A program made the translations under genes and the position numbers. From contig NC_079887.1 of the NCBI RefSeq assembly GCF_029227915.1, positions 28,271,650-28,335,649 of the forward strand: a stretch of DNA of 64,000 nt, given 5' to 3'. Shown piece by piece: positions 11,754-23,101 of the stretch; the first letter of the stretch is position 1; each line of letters begins with the position of its first letter. Below the pieces are notes generated by a model. It saw only the letters and a program-made list of their open reading frames with translations, was not told the DNA's origin and made no database searches. The stretch is from Hydractinia symbiolongicarpus (lineage: Eukaryota; Cnidaria; Hydrozoa; Anthoathecata; Hydractiniidae).

Positions 11754-14388
11754 AAAGCCCATGAGACTTGTAGTTTTTAAAAATGTTTTCATATTTGATA
11801 AGACGCTGAATAAAAGAAGTTTAATCGCCGGCAAACGAAAACCCGCGATTTCCCGTAAATCCCGGGCTTGGCACGTATAGTCGAATGTATACAAAGAAAG
11901 TACCCTGTGAGTAAACTCATTTCCAGAACGATTTTTTAAATTATTTTTTCACCACTAAAGCCCATGAGACTTGTAGTTTTTAAAAATGTTTTCATTTTTG
12001 ATGAGACGCTGAATAAAAGAAGTTTAATCGCCGGCAAACGAAAACCCGCGATTTCCGTAAATCCCGGCTTGGCCCGTATAGTCAAAAGTATACAAAGAAA
12101 GTACCCAGGGAGTAAACTCATTTCCCGAACGATTTTTTAAATTATTTTTCCACCACTAAAACGCATGAGACTTGTAGTTTTCAAAAATGTTTTCATTTTT
12201 GAGGAGACGCTGAATAAAAGCAGTTTAATCGCCGGCAAACGAAAACCTGCGATTTCCCGTAAATCCGGGGCTTGGTCCGTATAGTCGAATGTATACAAAG
12301 AAAGTACCCAGGGAGTAAACTCATTTCCCAAACGATTTTTTAAATTTTTTTTTCACCACTAAAACGCATGAGACTTGTATTTTTCAAAAATGTTTTCATT
12401 TTTGATGAGACGCTTAATGAAAGAGGTTTAATCGCCGGAAAACGAAAACCCGCGATTTCCCGTAAATCCCGGGCTTAGCCCGTATAGTCGAATGTATACA
12501 AAGAAAGTACCCTGTTAGTAAACTCATTTCCAGAACGATTTTTTAAATTATTCTTTCACCACTAAAACGCATAAGACTTGTAGTTTTCAAAAATGTTTTC
12601 ATTTTTGATGAGACGCTGAATAAAAGCAGTTTAATCGCCGGCAAACGAAAACCTGCGATTTCCCGTAAATCCGGGGCTTGGCCCGTATAGTCGAATGTAT
12701 ACAAAGAAAGTACCCAGGGAGTAAACTCATTTCCCAAACGATTTTTTAAATTTTTTTTTCACCACTAAAACGCATGAGACTTGTATTTTTCAAAAATGTT
12801 TTCATTTTTGATGAGACGCTTAATGAAAGAGGTTTAATCGCTGGAAAACGAAAACCCGCGATTTCCCGTAAATCCCGGGCTTAGCCCGTATAGTCGAATG
12901 TATACAAAGAAAGTACCCTGTGAGTAAACTCATTTCCAGAACGATTTTTTAAATTATTCTTTCACCACTAAAACGCATAAGACTTGTAGTTTTCAAAAAT
13001 GTTTTCATTTTTGATGAGACGCTGAATAAAAGAAGTTTAATCGCCGGCAAACGAAAACCCGCGATTTCCCGTAAATCCAGGGCTTGGCCCGTATAGTCAA
13101 AAGTATACAAAGATGGTACCCAGGGAGTAAACTCATTTCCCGAACGATTTTTTAAATTATTTTTTCACCACTAAAACGCATGAGACTTGTAGTTTTCAAA
13201 AATGTTTTCATTTTTGATGAGACGCTGAATAAAAGAAGTTTAATCGCCGGCAAACGAAAACCCGCGATTTCCCGTAAATCCCGGCTTGGCCCGTATAGTC
13301 AAAAGTATACAAAGAAAGTACCCAGGGAGTAAACTCATTTCCCGAACGATTTTTTAAATTATTTTTTCACCAGTAAAACGCATGAGACTTGTAGTTTTCA
13401 AAAATGTTTTCATTTTTGATGAGACGCTGAATAAAAGAAGTTTAATCGCCGGCAAACGAAAACCCGCGATTTCCCGTAAATCCCGGGCTTGGCACGTATA
13501 GTCGTATGTATACAAAGAAAGTACCCTGTGAGTAAACTCATTTCCAGAACGATTTTTTAAATTATTCTTTCACCACTAAAACGCATAAGACTTGTAGTTT
13601 TCAAAAATGTTTTCATTTTTGATGAGACGCTGAATAAAAGAAGTTTATTCGCCGGCAAACGAAAACCCGCGATTTCCCGTAAATCCAGGGCTTGGCCCGT
13701 ATAGTCAAAAGTATACAAAGATGGTACCCAGGGAGTAAACTCATTTCCCGAACGATTTTTTAAATTATTTTTTCACCACTAAAACGCATGAGACTTGTAG
13801 TTTTCAAAAATGTTTTCATTTTTGATGAGACGCTTAATGAAAGAGGTTTAATCGCCGGAAAACGAAAACCCGCGATTTCCCGTAAATCCCGGGCTTGGCC
13901 CGTATAGTCGAATGTATACAAAGAAAGTACCCTGTGAATAAACTCATTTCCAGAACGATTTTTTAAATTATTTTTTCACCACTAAAACGCATCAGACTTG
14001 TAGTTTTTAAAAATGTTTTCATTTTTGATGAGACGCTGAATAAAAGAAGTTTAATCGCCGGCAAACGAAAACCCGCGATTTCCCGTAAATCCCGGCTTGG
14101 CCCGTATAGTCAAAAGTATACAAAGAAAGTACCCAGGGAGTAAACTCATTTCCCGAACGATTTTTTAAATTATTTTTTCACCAGTAAAACGCATGAGACT
14201 TGTAGTTTTCAAAAATGTTTTCATTTTTGATGAGACGCTGAATAAAAGAAGTTTAATCGCCGGCAAACGAAAACCCGCGATTTCCCGTAAATCCCGGGCT
14301 TGGCACGTATAGTCGAATGTATACAAAGAAAGTACCCTGTGAGTAAACTCATTTCCAGCACGATTTTTTAAATTATTTTTTCACCACT
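11754..14388. repeat. Second 13-monomer block of sub-array B
   Basis: This block has the same 2635-bp length as 9119-11753 but a different inner order. After the aaagccc pair, the aagcag/cctgcg monomer and the cttgtattttt monomer occur twice (about 12158/12360 and 12563/12766), a local dimer duplication. The region then resembles 4861-6480 (GGTACC, cccggcttgg, caccagt, tcgtatg, tttattcgcc, cttaatg, catcagac). Equal length with unequal content implies compensating gains and losses of whole monomers. Confidence 0.7.
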
Positions 14389-15401
14389 AAAGCCCATGAG
14401 ACTTGTAGTTTTTAAAAATGTTTTCATATTTGATGAGACGCTGAAAAACAGAAGTTTAATCGCCGGCAAACGAAAACCCGCGATTTCCCGTAAATCCCGG
14501 GCTTGGCACGTATAGTCGAATGTATACAAGGAAAGTACCCTGTGAGTAAACTCATTTCCAGAACGATTTTTTAAATTATTTTTTCACCACTAAAGCCCAT
14601 GAGACTTGTAGTTTTTAAAAATGTTTTCATTTTTGATGAGACGCTGAATAAAAGAAGTTTAATAGCCGGCAAACGAAAACCCGCGATTTCCGTAAATCCC
14701 GGCTTGGCCCGTATAGTCAAAAGTATACAAAGAAAGTACCCAGGGAGTAAACTCATTTCCCGAACGATTTTTTAAATTATTTTTTCACCACTAAAACGCA
14801 TGAGACTTGTAGTTTTCAAAAATGTTTTCATTTTTGATGAGACGCTGAATAAAAGCAGTTTAATCGCCGGCAAACGAAAACCTGCGATTTCCCGTAAATC
14901 CGGGGCTTGGCCCGTATAGTCGAATGTATACAAAGAAAGTACCCAGGGAGTAAACTCATTTCCCAAACGATTTTTTAAATTTTTTTTTCACCACTAAAAC
15001 GCATGAGACTTGTATTTTTCAAAAATGTTTTCATTTTTGATGAGACGCTTAATGAAAGAGGTTTAATCGCCGGAAAACGAAAACCCGCGATTTCCCGTAA
15101 ATCCCGGGCTTAGCCCGTATATTCGAATGTATACAAAGAAAGTACCCTGTGAGTAAACTCATTTCCAGAACGATTTTTTAAATTATTCTTTCACCACTAA
15201 AAGGCATAAGACTTGTAGTTTTCAAAAATGTTTTCATTTTTGATGAGACGCTGAATAAAAGAAGTTTAATCGCCGGCAAACGAAAACCCGCGATTTCCCG
15301 TAAATCCAGGGCTTGGCCCGTATAGTCAAAAGTATACAAAGATGGTACCCAGGGAGTAAACTCATTTCCCGAACGATTTTTTAAATTATTTTTTCACCAC
15401 T

Positions 15402-17427
15402 AAAACGCATGAGACTTGTAGTTTTCAAAAATGTTTTCATTTTGGATGAGACGCTGAATAAAAGCAGTTTAATCGCCGGCAAACGAAAACCTGCGATTTC
15501 CCTAAATCCCGGACTCGGCCCGTATAGTCAAAAGTATACAAAGAAAGTACCCAGGGAGTAAACTCATTTCCAGAACGATTTTTTAAATTATTTTTTCACC
15601 ACTAAAACGCAAAAGACTTGTAATTTTTAAAAATGTTTTCATTTTTGATGAGACGCTGAATAAAAGAAGTTTAATCGCCGGCAAACGAAAACCCGCGATT
15701 TCCCATAAATCCCGGGCTTGGCCCGTATAGTCAAAAGTATACAAAGAAAGTACCCAGGGAGTAAACTCATTTCCCGAACGATTTTTTATATCATTTTTTT
15801 ACCACTAAACGCATGAGACTTGTAGTTTTCAAAAATATTATAATATTTGATGTGACGCTGAATAAAAAAAGTTTAATCGCCGGCAAACGAAAATCCGCGA
15901 TTTCCCGTAAATTCCGGACTCGGCCCGTATAGTCAACGGTATACAAAGAAAGTACCCAGGGAGTAAACTCATTTCCCGAACGATTTTTGAAATTATTTTT
16001 TCACCACTAAAACGCATGAGACTTGTAGTTTTCAAAAATGTTTTCATTTTTGATGAGACGCTTAATGAAAGAGGTTTAATTGCCGGCAAACGAAATCCCG
16101 CGTTTTCCCGTAAATCCGGGGCTTGGCCCGTATAGTCGAATGTATACAAAGAAAGTACCCAGGGAGTAAACTCATTTTCCGAACGATTTTTTAAATTTTT
16201 TTTTCACCACTAAAACGCATGAAACTTGTAGTTTTCAAAATTGTTTTCATTTTTGATGAGACGCTGAATAAAAGAAGTTTAATCGCCGGCAAACGAAAAC
16301 CCGCGATTTCCCGTAAATCCCGGGCTTGGCACGTATAGTCGAATGTATACAAAGAAAGTACCCTGTGAGTAAACTCATTTCCAGAACGATTTTTTAAATT
16401 ATTTTTTCACCACTAAAACGCATAAGACTTGTAGTTTTTAAAAATGTTTTCATTTTTGATGAGACGCTGAATAAAAGCAGTTTAATCGCCGGCAAACGAA
16501 AACCCGCGATTTCCCGTAAATCCGGGGCTTGGCCCGTATAGTCAAAAGTATACAAAGAAAGTACCCAGGGAGTAAACTCATTTCCCGAACGATTTTTTAA
16601 ATTATTTTTTCACCACTAAAACGCATGAGACTTGTAGTTTTTAAAAATGTTTTCATTTTTGATGAGACGCTGAATAAAAGCAGTTTAATCGCCGGCAAAC
16701 GAAAACCTGCGATTTCCCTAAATCCCGGACTTGGCCCGTATAGTCAAAAGTATACGAAGAAAGTACCCAGGGAGTAAACTCATTTCCAGAACGATTTTTT
16801 AAATTATTTTTTCACCACTAAACGCATGAGACTTGTAGTTTTTTAAAATATTTTCATATTTGATGTGACGCTGAATAAAAGAAGTTTAATCGCCGGCAAA
16901 CGAAAATCCGGGAGTTCCTGTAAATCCCGGACTCGGCCCGTATAGTCAAAAGTATACAAAGAAAGTACCCAGGGAGTAAACTCACTTCCCGAACGATTTT
17001 TTAATTTATTTTTTCACCACTAAAACGCATGAGACTTGTAGTTTTCAAAAATGTTTTCATTTTTGATGAGACGCTTAATGAAAGAGGTTTAATTGCCGGC
17101 AAACGAAATCCCGCGTTTTCCCGTAAATCCGGGGCTTGGCCCGTATAGTCGAATGTATACAAAGAAAGTACCCAGGGAGTAAACTCATTTCCCGAACGAT
17201 TTTTTAAATTTTTTTTTCACCACTAAAACGCATGAAACTTGTAGTTTTCAAAAATGTTTTCATTTTTGATGAGACGCTGAATAAAAGAAGTTTAATCGCC
17301 GGCAAACGAAAACCCGCGATTTCCCGTAAATCCAGGGCTTGGCCCGTATAGTCAAAAGTATACAAAGATGGTACCCAGGGAGTAAACTCATTTCCCGAAC
17401 GATTTTTTAAATTATTTTTTCACCACT
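15402..17427. repeat. 10-monomer HOR unit, first copy (2026 bp)
   Basis: Ordered monomers, which I label M1-M10: M1 ttttggatgag/cctgcg (15402), M2 taatttttaaa (about 15605), M3 atattataatatt/tcaacgg (15807), M4 cttaatg/ttgccgg (16009), M5 catgaaac with caaaattg (about 16213), M6 aagcag/ccggggc (about 16417), M7 gtatacgaag (about 16618), M8 gatgtgacg/gagttcctg (16820), M9 cttaatg/ttgccgg (17022), M10 catgaaac/GGTACC (17225). This is the only copy with separate M8 and M9, so it is the best candidate for the ancestral arrangement. That polarity is inference. Confidence 0.82.
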
Positions 17428-18845
17428 AAAACGCATGAGACTTGTAGTTTTCAAAAATGTTTTCATTTTGGATGAGACGCTGAATAAAAGCAGTTTAATC
17501 GCCGGCAAACGAAAACCTGCGATTTCCCTAAATCCCGGACTCGGCCCGTATAGTCAAAAGTATACAAAGAAAGTACCCAGGGAGTAAACTCATTTCCAGA
17601 ACGATTTTTTAAATTATTTTTTCACCACTAAAACGCATAAGACTTGTAATTTTTAAAAATGTTTTCATTTTTGATGAGACGCTGAATAAAAGAAGTTTAA
17701 TCGCCGGCACACGAAAACCCGCGATTTCCCGTAAATCCCGGGCTTGGCCCGTATAGTCAAAAGTATACAAAGAAAGTACCCAGGGAGTAAACTCATTTCC
17801 CGAACGATTTTTTATATCATTTTTTTACCACTAAACGCATGAGACTTGTAGTTTTCAAAAATATTATAATATTTGATGTGACGCTGAATAAAAAAAGTTT
17901 AATCGCCGGCAAACGAAAATCCGCGATTTCCCGTAAATTCCGGACTCGGCCCGTATAGTCAACGGTATACAAAGAAAGTACCCAGGGAGTAAACTCATTT
18001 CCCGAACGATTTTTGAAATTATTTTTTCACCACTAAAACGCATAAGACTTGTAGTTTTCAAAAATGTTTTCATTTTTGATGAGACGCTTAATGAAAGAGG
18101 TTTAATTGCCGGCAAACGAAATCCCGCGTTTTCCCGTAAATCCGGGGCTTGGCCCGTATAGTCGAATGTATACAAAGAAAGTACCCAGGGAGTAAACTCA
18201 TTTTCCGAACGATTTTTTAAATTTTTTTTTCACCACTAAAACGCATGAAACTTGTAGTTTTCAAAATTGTTTTCATTTTTGATGAGACGCTGAATAAAAG
18301 AAGTTTAATCGCCGGCAAACGAAAACCCGCGATTTCCCGTAAATCCCGGGCTTGGCACGTATAGTCGAATGTATACAAAGAAAGTACCCTGTGAGTAAAC
18401 TCATTTCCAGAACGATTTTTTAAATTATTTTTTCACCACTAAAACGCATAAGACTTGTAGTTTTTAAAAATGTTTTCATTTTTGATGAGACGCTGAATAA
18501 AAGCAGTTTAATCGCCGGCAAACGAAAACCCGCGATTTCCCGTAAATCCGGGGCTTGGCCCGTATAGTCAAAAGTATACAAAGAAAGTACCCAGGGAGTA
18601 AACTCATTTCCCGAACGATTTTTTAAATTATTTTTTCACCACTAAAACGCATGAGACTTGTAGTTTTTAAAAATGTTTTCATTTTTGATGAGACGCTGAA
18701 TAAAAGCAGTTTAATCGCCGGCAAACGAAAACCTGCGATTTCCCTAAATCCCGGACTTGGCCCGTATAGTCAAAAGTATACGAAGAAAGTACCCAGGGAG
18801 TAAACTCATTTCCAGAACGATTTTTTAAATTATTTTTTCACCACT

Positions 18846-19047
18846 AAACGCATGAGACTTGTAGTTTTTAAAAATATTTTCATTTTTGATGAGACCCTTA
18901 ATGAAAGAGGTTTAATTGCCGGCAAACGAAATCCCGCGTTTTCCCGTAAATCCGGGGCTTGGCCCGTATAGTCGAATGTATACAAAGAAAGTACCCAGGG
19001 AGTAAACTCATTTCCCGAACGATTTTTTAAATTTTTTTTTCACCACT
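18846..19047. repeat. Hybrid monomer M8/M9 (recombinant)
   Basis: The head matches M8 (one A missing in ctaaacgc, then aaatattttc). The tail matches M9 (tttttgatgag, cttaatg, ttgccgg, ccggggcttgg). The switch falls around 18880-18890. In the first HOR copy these are two separate neighbouring monomers at 16820 and 17022. The hybrid is repeated in every later unit of sub-array C, consistent with one unequal exchange followed by amplification. This first hybrid copy has the private gagacccttaatg. Confidence 0.78.
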
Positions 19048-19250
19048 AAAACGCATGAAACTTGTAGTTTTCAAAAATGTTTTCATTTTTGATGAGACGC
19101 TGAATAAAAGAAGTTTAATCGCCGGCAAACGAAAACCCGCGATTTCCCGTAAATCCCGGGCTTGGCACGTATAGTCGAATGTATACAAAGAAAGTACCCT
19201 GTGAGTAAACTCATTTCCAGAACGATTTTTTAAATTATTTTTTCACCACT

Positions 19251-19453
19251 AAAACGCATAAGACTTGTAGTTTTTAAAAATGTTTTCATTTTTGATGAGA
19301 CGCTGAATAAAAGCAGTTTAATCGCCGGCAAACGAAAATCCGCGATTTCCCGTAAATTCCGGACTCGGCCCGTATAGTCAACGGTATACAAAGAAAGTAC
19401 CCAGGGAGTAAACTCATTTCCCGAACGATTTTTGAAATTATTTTTTCACCACT
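19251..19453. repeat. Hybrid monomer M6/M3 (recombinant)
   Basis: The head matches M6 (cataagac, tttttaaaaatg, aagcag). The tail matches M3 (tccgcg, taaattccggactcgg, tcaacgg, atttttgaaatt). The switch is near 19320-19340. A second copy sits at 21480-21682, 2229 bp away. This junction creates the shorter 7-monomer unit by skipping M7 to M2. Confidence 0.78.
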
Positions 19454-20872
19454 AAAACGCATAAGACTTGTAGTTTTCAAAAATGTTTTCATTTTTGATG
19501 AGACGCTTAATGAAAGAGGTTTAATTGCCGGCAAACGAAATCCCGCGTTTTCCCGTAAATCCGGGGCTTGGCCCGTATAGTCGAATGTATACAAAGAAAG
19601 TACCCAGGGAGTAAACTCATTTTCCGAACGATTTTTTAAATTTTTTTTTCACCACTAAAACGCATGAAACTTGTAGTTTTCAAAATTGTTTTCATTTTTG
19701 ATGAGACGCTGAATAAAAGAAGTTTAATCGCCGGCAAACGAAAACCCGCGATTTCCCGTAAATCCCGGGCTTGGCACGTATAGTCGAATGTATACAAAGA
19801 AAGTACCCTGTGAGTAAACTCATTTCCAGAACGATTTTTTAAATTATTTTTTCACCACTAAAACGCATAAGACTTGTAGTTTTTAAAAATGTTTTCATTT
19901 TTGATGAGACGCTGAATAAAAGCAGTTTAATCGCCGGCAAACGAAAACCCGCGATTTCCCGTAAATCCGGGGCTTGGCCCGTATAGTCAAAAGTATACAA
20001 AGAAAGTACCCAGGGAGTAAACTCATTTCCCGAACGATTTTTTAAATTATTTTTTCACCACTAAAACGCATGAGACTTGTAGTTTTTAAAAATGTTTTCA
20101 TTTTTGATGAGACGCTGAATAAAAGCAGTTTAATCGCCGGCAAACGAAAACCTGCGATTTCCCTAAATCCCGGACTTGGCCCGTATAGTCAAAAGTATAC
20201 GAAGAAAGTACCCAGGGAGTAAACTCATTTCCAGAACGATTTTTTAAATTATTTTTTCACCACTAAACGCATGAGACTTGTAGTTTTTAAAAATATTTTC
20301 ATTTTTGATGAGACGCTTAATGAAAGAGGTTTAATTGCCGGCAAACGAAATCCCGCGTTTTCCCGTAAATCCGGGGCTTGGCCCGTATAGTCGAATGTAT
20401 ACAAAGAAAGTACCCAGGGAGTAAACTCATTTCCCGAACGATTTTTTAAATTTTTTTTTCACCACTAAAACGCATGAAACTTGTAGTTTTCAAAAATGTT
20501 TTCATTTTTGATGAGACGCTGAATAAAAGAAGTTTAATCGCCGGCAAACGAAAACCCGCGATTTCCCGTAAATCCCGGGCTTGGCACGTATAGTCGAATG
20601 TATACAAAGAAAGTACCCTGTGAGTAAACTCATTTCCAGAACGATTTTTTAAATTATTTTTTCACCACTAAAACGCATAAGACTTGTAGTTTTTAAAAAT
20701 GTTTTCATTTTTGATGAGACGCTGAATAAAAGCAGTTTAATCGCCGGCAAACGAAAACCCGCGATTTCCCGTAAATCTGGGGCTTGGCCCGTATAGTCAA
20801 AAGTATACAAAGAAAGTACCCAGGGAGTAAACTCATTTCCCGAACGATTTTTTAAATTATTTTTTCACCACT
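19454..20872. repeat. 7-monomer derived HOR unit (1419 bp)
   Basis: Order M4, M5, M6, M7, M8/9 hybrid, catgaaac, M6. It lacks M1, M2 and M3. The M6/M3 hybrid before it supplies the M3-like tail. The same unit recurs at 21683-23101. Confidence 0.78.
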
Positions 20873-21682
20873 AAAACGCATGAGACTTGTAGTTTTTAAA
20901 AATGTTTTCATTTTTGATGAGACGCTGAATAAAAGCAGTTTAATCGCCGGCAAACGAAAACCTGCGATTTCCCTAAATCCCGGACTTGGCCCGTATAGTC
21001 AAAAGTATACGAAGAAAGTACCCAGGGAGTAAACTCATTTCCAGAACGATTTTTTAAATTATTTTTTCACCACTAAACGCATGAGACTTGTAGTTTTTAA
21101 AAATATTTTCATTTTTGATGAGACGCTTAATGAAAGAGGTTTAATTGCCGGCAAACGAAATCCCGCGTTTTCCCGTAAATCCGGGGCTTGGCCCGTATAG
21201 TCGAATGTATACAAAGAAAGTACCCAGGGAGTAAACTCATTTCCCGAACGATTTTTTAAATTTTTTTTTCACCACTAAAACGCATGAAACTTGTAGTTTT
21301 CAAAAATGTTTTCATTTTTGATGAGACGCTGAATAAAAGAAGTTTAATCGCCGGCAAACGAAAACCCGCGATTTCCCGTAAATCCCGGGCTTGGCACGTA
21401 TAGTCGAATGTATACAAAGAAAGTACCCTGTGAGTAAACTCATTTCCAGAACGATTTTTTAAATTATTTTTTCACCACTAAAACGCATAAGACTTGTAGT
21501 TTTTAAAAATGTTTTCATTTTTGATGAGACGCTGAATAAAAGCAGTTTAATCGCCGGCAAACGAAAATCCGCGATTTCCCGTAAATTCCGGACTCGGCCC
21601 GTATAGTCAACGGTATACAAAGAAAGTACCCAGGGAGTAAACTCATTTCCCGAACGATTTTTGAAATTATTTTTTCACCACT
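20873..21682. repeat. 4-monomer derived HOR unit (810 bp)
   Basis: Order M7 (20873), M8/9 hybrid, catgaaac (21277), M6/M3 hybrid (21480). The offset of gtatacgaag from the preceding copy is 810 bp. It explains why the caaaattg marker jumps 2229 bp (1419 plus 810) across it. Confidence 0.78.
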
Positions 21683-23101
21683 AAAACGCATAAGACTTGT
21701 AGTTTTCAAAAATGTTTTCATTTTTGATGAGACGCTTAATGAAAGAGGTTTAATTGCCGGCAAACGAAATTCCGCGTTTTCCCGTAAATCCGGGGCTTGG
21801 CCCGTATAGTCGAATGTATACAAAGAAAGTACCCAGGGAGTAAACTCATTTTCCGAACGATTTTTTAAATTTTTTTTTCACCACTAAAACGCATGAAACT
21901 TGTAGTTTTCAAAATTGTTTTCATTTTTGATGAGACGCTGAATAAAAGAAGTTTAATCGCCGGCAAACGAAAACCCGCGATTTCCCGTAAATCCCGGGCT
22001 TGGCACGTATAGTCGAATGTATACAAAGAAAGTACCCTGTGAGTAAACTCATTTCCAGAACGATTTTTTAAATTATTTTTTCACCACTAAAACGCATAAG
22101 ACTTGTAGTTTTTAAAAATGTTTTCATTTTTGATGAGACGCTGAATAAAAGCAGTTTAATCGCCGGCAAACGAAAACCCGCGATTTCCCGTAAATCCGGG
22201 GCTTGGCCCGTATAGTCAAAAGTATACAAAGAAAGTACCCAGGGAGTAAACTCATTTCCCGAACGATTTTTTAAATTATTTTTTCACCACTAAAACGCAT
22301 GAGACTTGTAGTTTTTAAAAATGTTTTCATTTTTGATGAGACGCTGAATAAAAGCAGTTTAATCGCCGGCAAACGAAAACCTGCGATTTCCCTAAATCCC
22401 GGACTTGGCCCGTATAGTCAAAAGTATACGAAGAAAGTACCCAGGGAGTAAACTCATTTCCAGAACGATTTTTTAAATTATTTTTTCACCACTAAACGCA
22501 TGAGACTTGTAGTTTTTAAAAATATTTTCATTTTTGATGAGACGCTTAATGAAAGAGGTTTAATTGCCGGCAAACGAAATCCCGCGTTTTCCCGTAAATC
22601 CGGGGCTTGGCCCGTATAGTCGAATGTATACAAAGAAAGTACCCAGGGAGTAAACTCATTTCCCGAACGATTTTTTAAATTTTTTTTTCACCACTAAAAC
22701 GCATGAAACTTGTAGTTTTCAAAAATGTTTTCATTTTTGATGAGACGCTGAATAAAAGAAGTTTAATCGCCGGCAAACGAAAACCCGCGATTTCCCGTAA
22801 ATCCCGGGCTTGGCACGTATAGTCGAATGTATACAAAGAAAGTACCCTGTGAGTAAACTCATTTCCAGAACGATTTTTTAAATTATTTTTTCACCACTAA
22901 AACGCTTAAGACTTGTAGTTTTTAAAAATGTTTTCATTTTTGATGAGACGCTGAATAAAAGCAGTTTAATCGCCGGCAAACGAAAACCCGCGATTTCCCG
23001 TAAATCTGGGGCTTGGCCCGTATAGTCAAAAGTATACAAAGAAAGTACCCAGGGAGTAAACTCATTTCCCGAACGATTTTTTAATTTATTTTTTTACCAC
23101 T
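21683..23101. repeat. 7-monomer derived HOR unit, second copy (1419 bp)
   Basis: Same monomer order as 19454-20872, with M4 at 21683 and the catgaaac monomer at 22696. It ends in an M6 with taaatctgggg, followed directly by a full M1 at 23102. Confidence 0.78.

Larger units (their letters stand above)
3848..15401. repeat. Sub-array B: aaagccc/GGTACC-marked HOR region
   Basis: About 57 monomers distinguished by variants nearly confined to this region: paired heads reading aaagcccatgag, heads with catcagac, monomers with agatggtaccc, caccagtaaaacg junctions and cttagcccg. The aaagccc pairs at 4051, 7700, 9119, 11754 and 14389 divide it into blocks of 3649, 1419, 2635, 2635 and 1013 bp (18, 7, 13, 13 and 5 monomers). 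The two 13-monomer blocks have equal length but differ in internal monomer order, so this is a mosaic rather than a fixed 13-mer HOR. Confidence 0.8.
17428..19453. repeat. 10-monomer HOR unit, second copy (2026 bp)
   Basis: M1 to M7 repeat the first copy at a 2026-bp offset. M8 and M9 are then replaced by one hybrid monomer (18846-19047), followed by a catgaaac monomer (19048) and an M6/M3 hybrid (19251-19453). The total stays ten monomers although the last three differ from the first copy. Confidence 0.8.
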
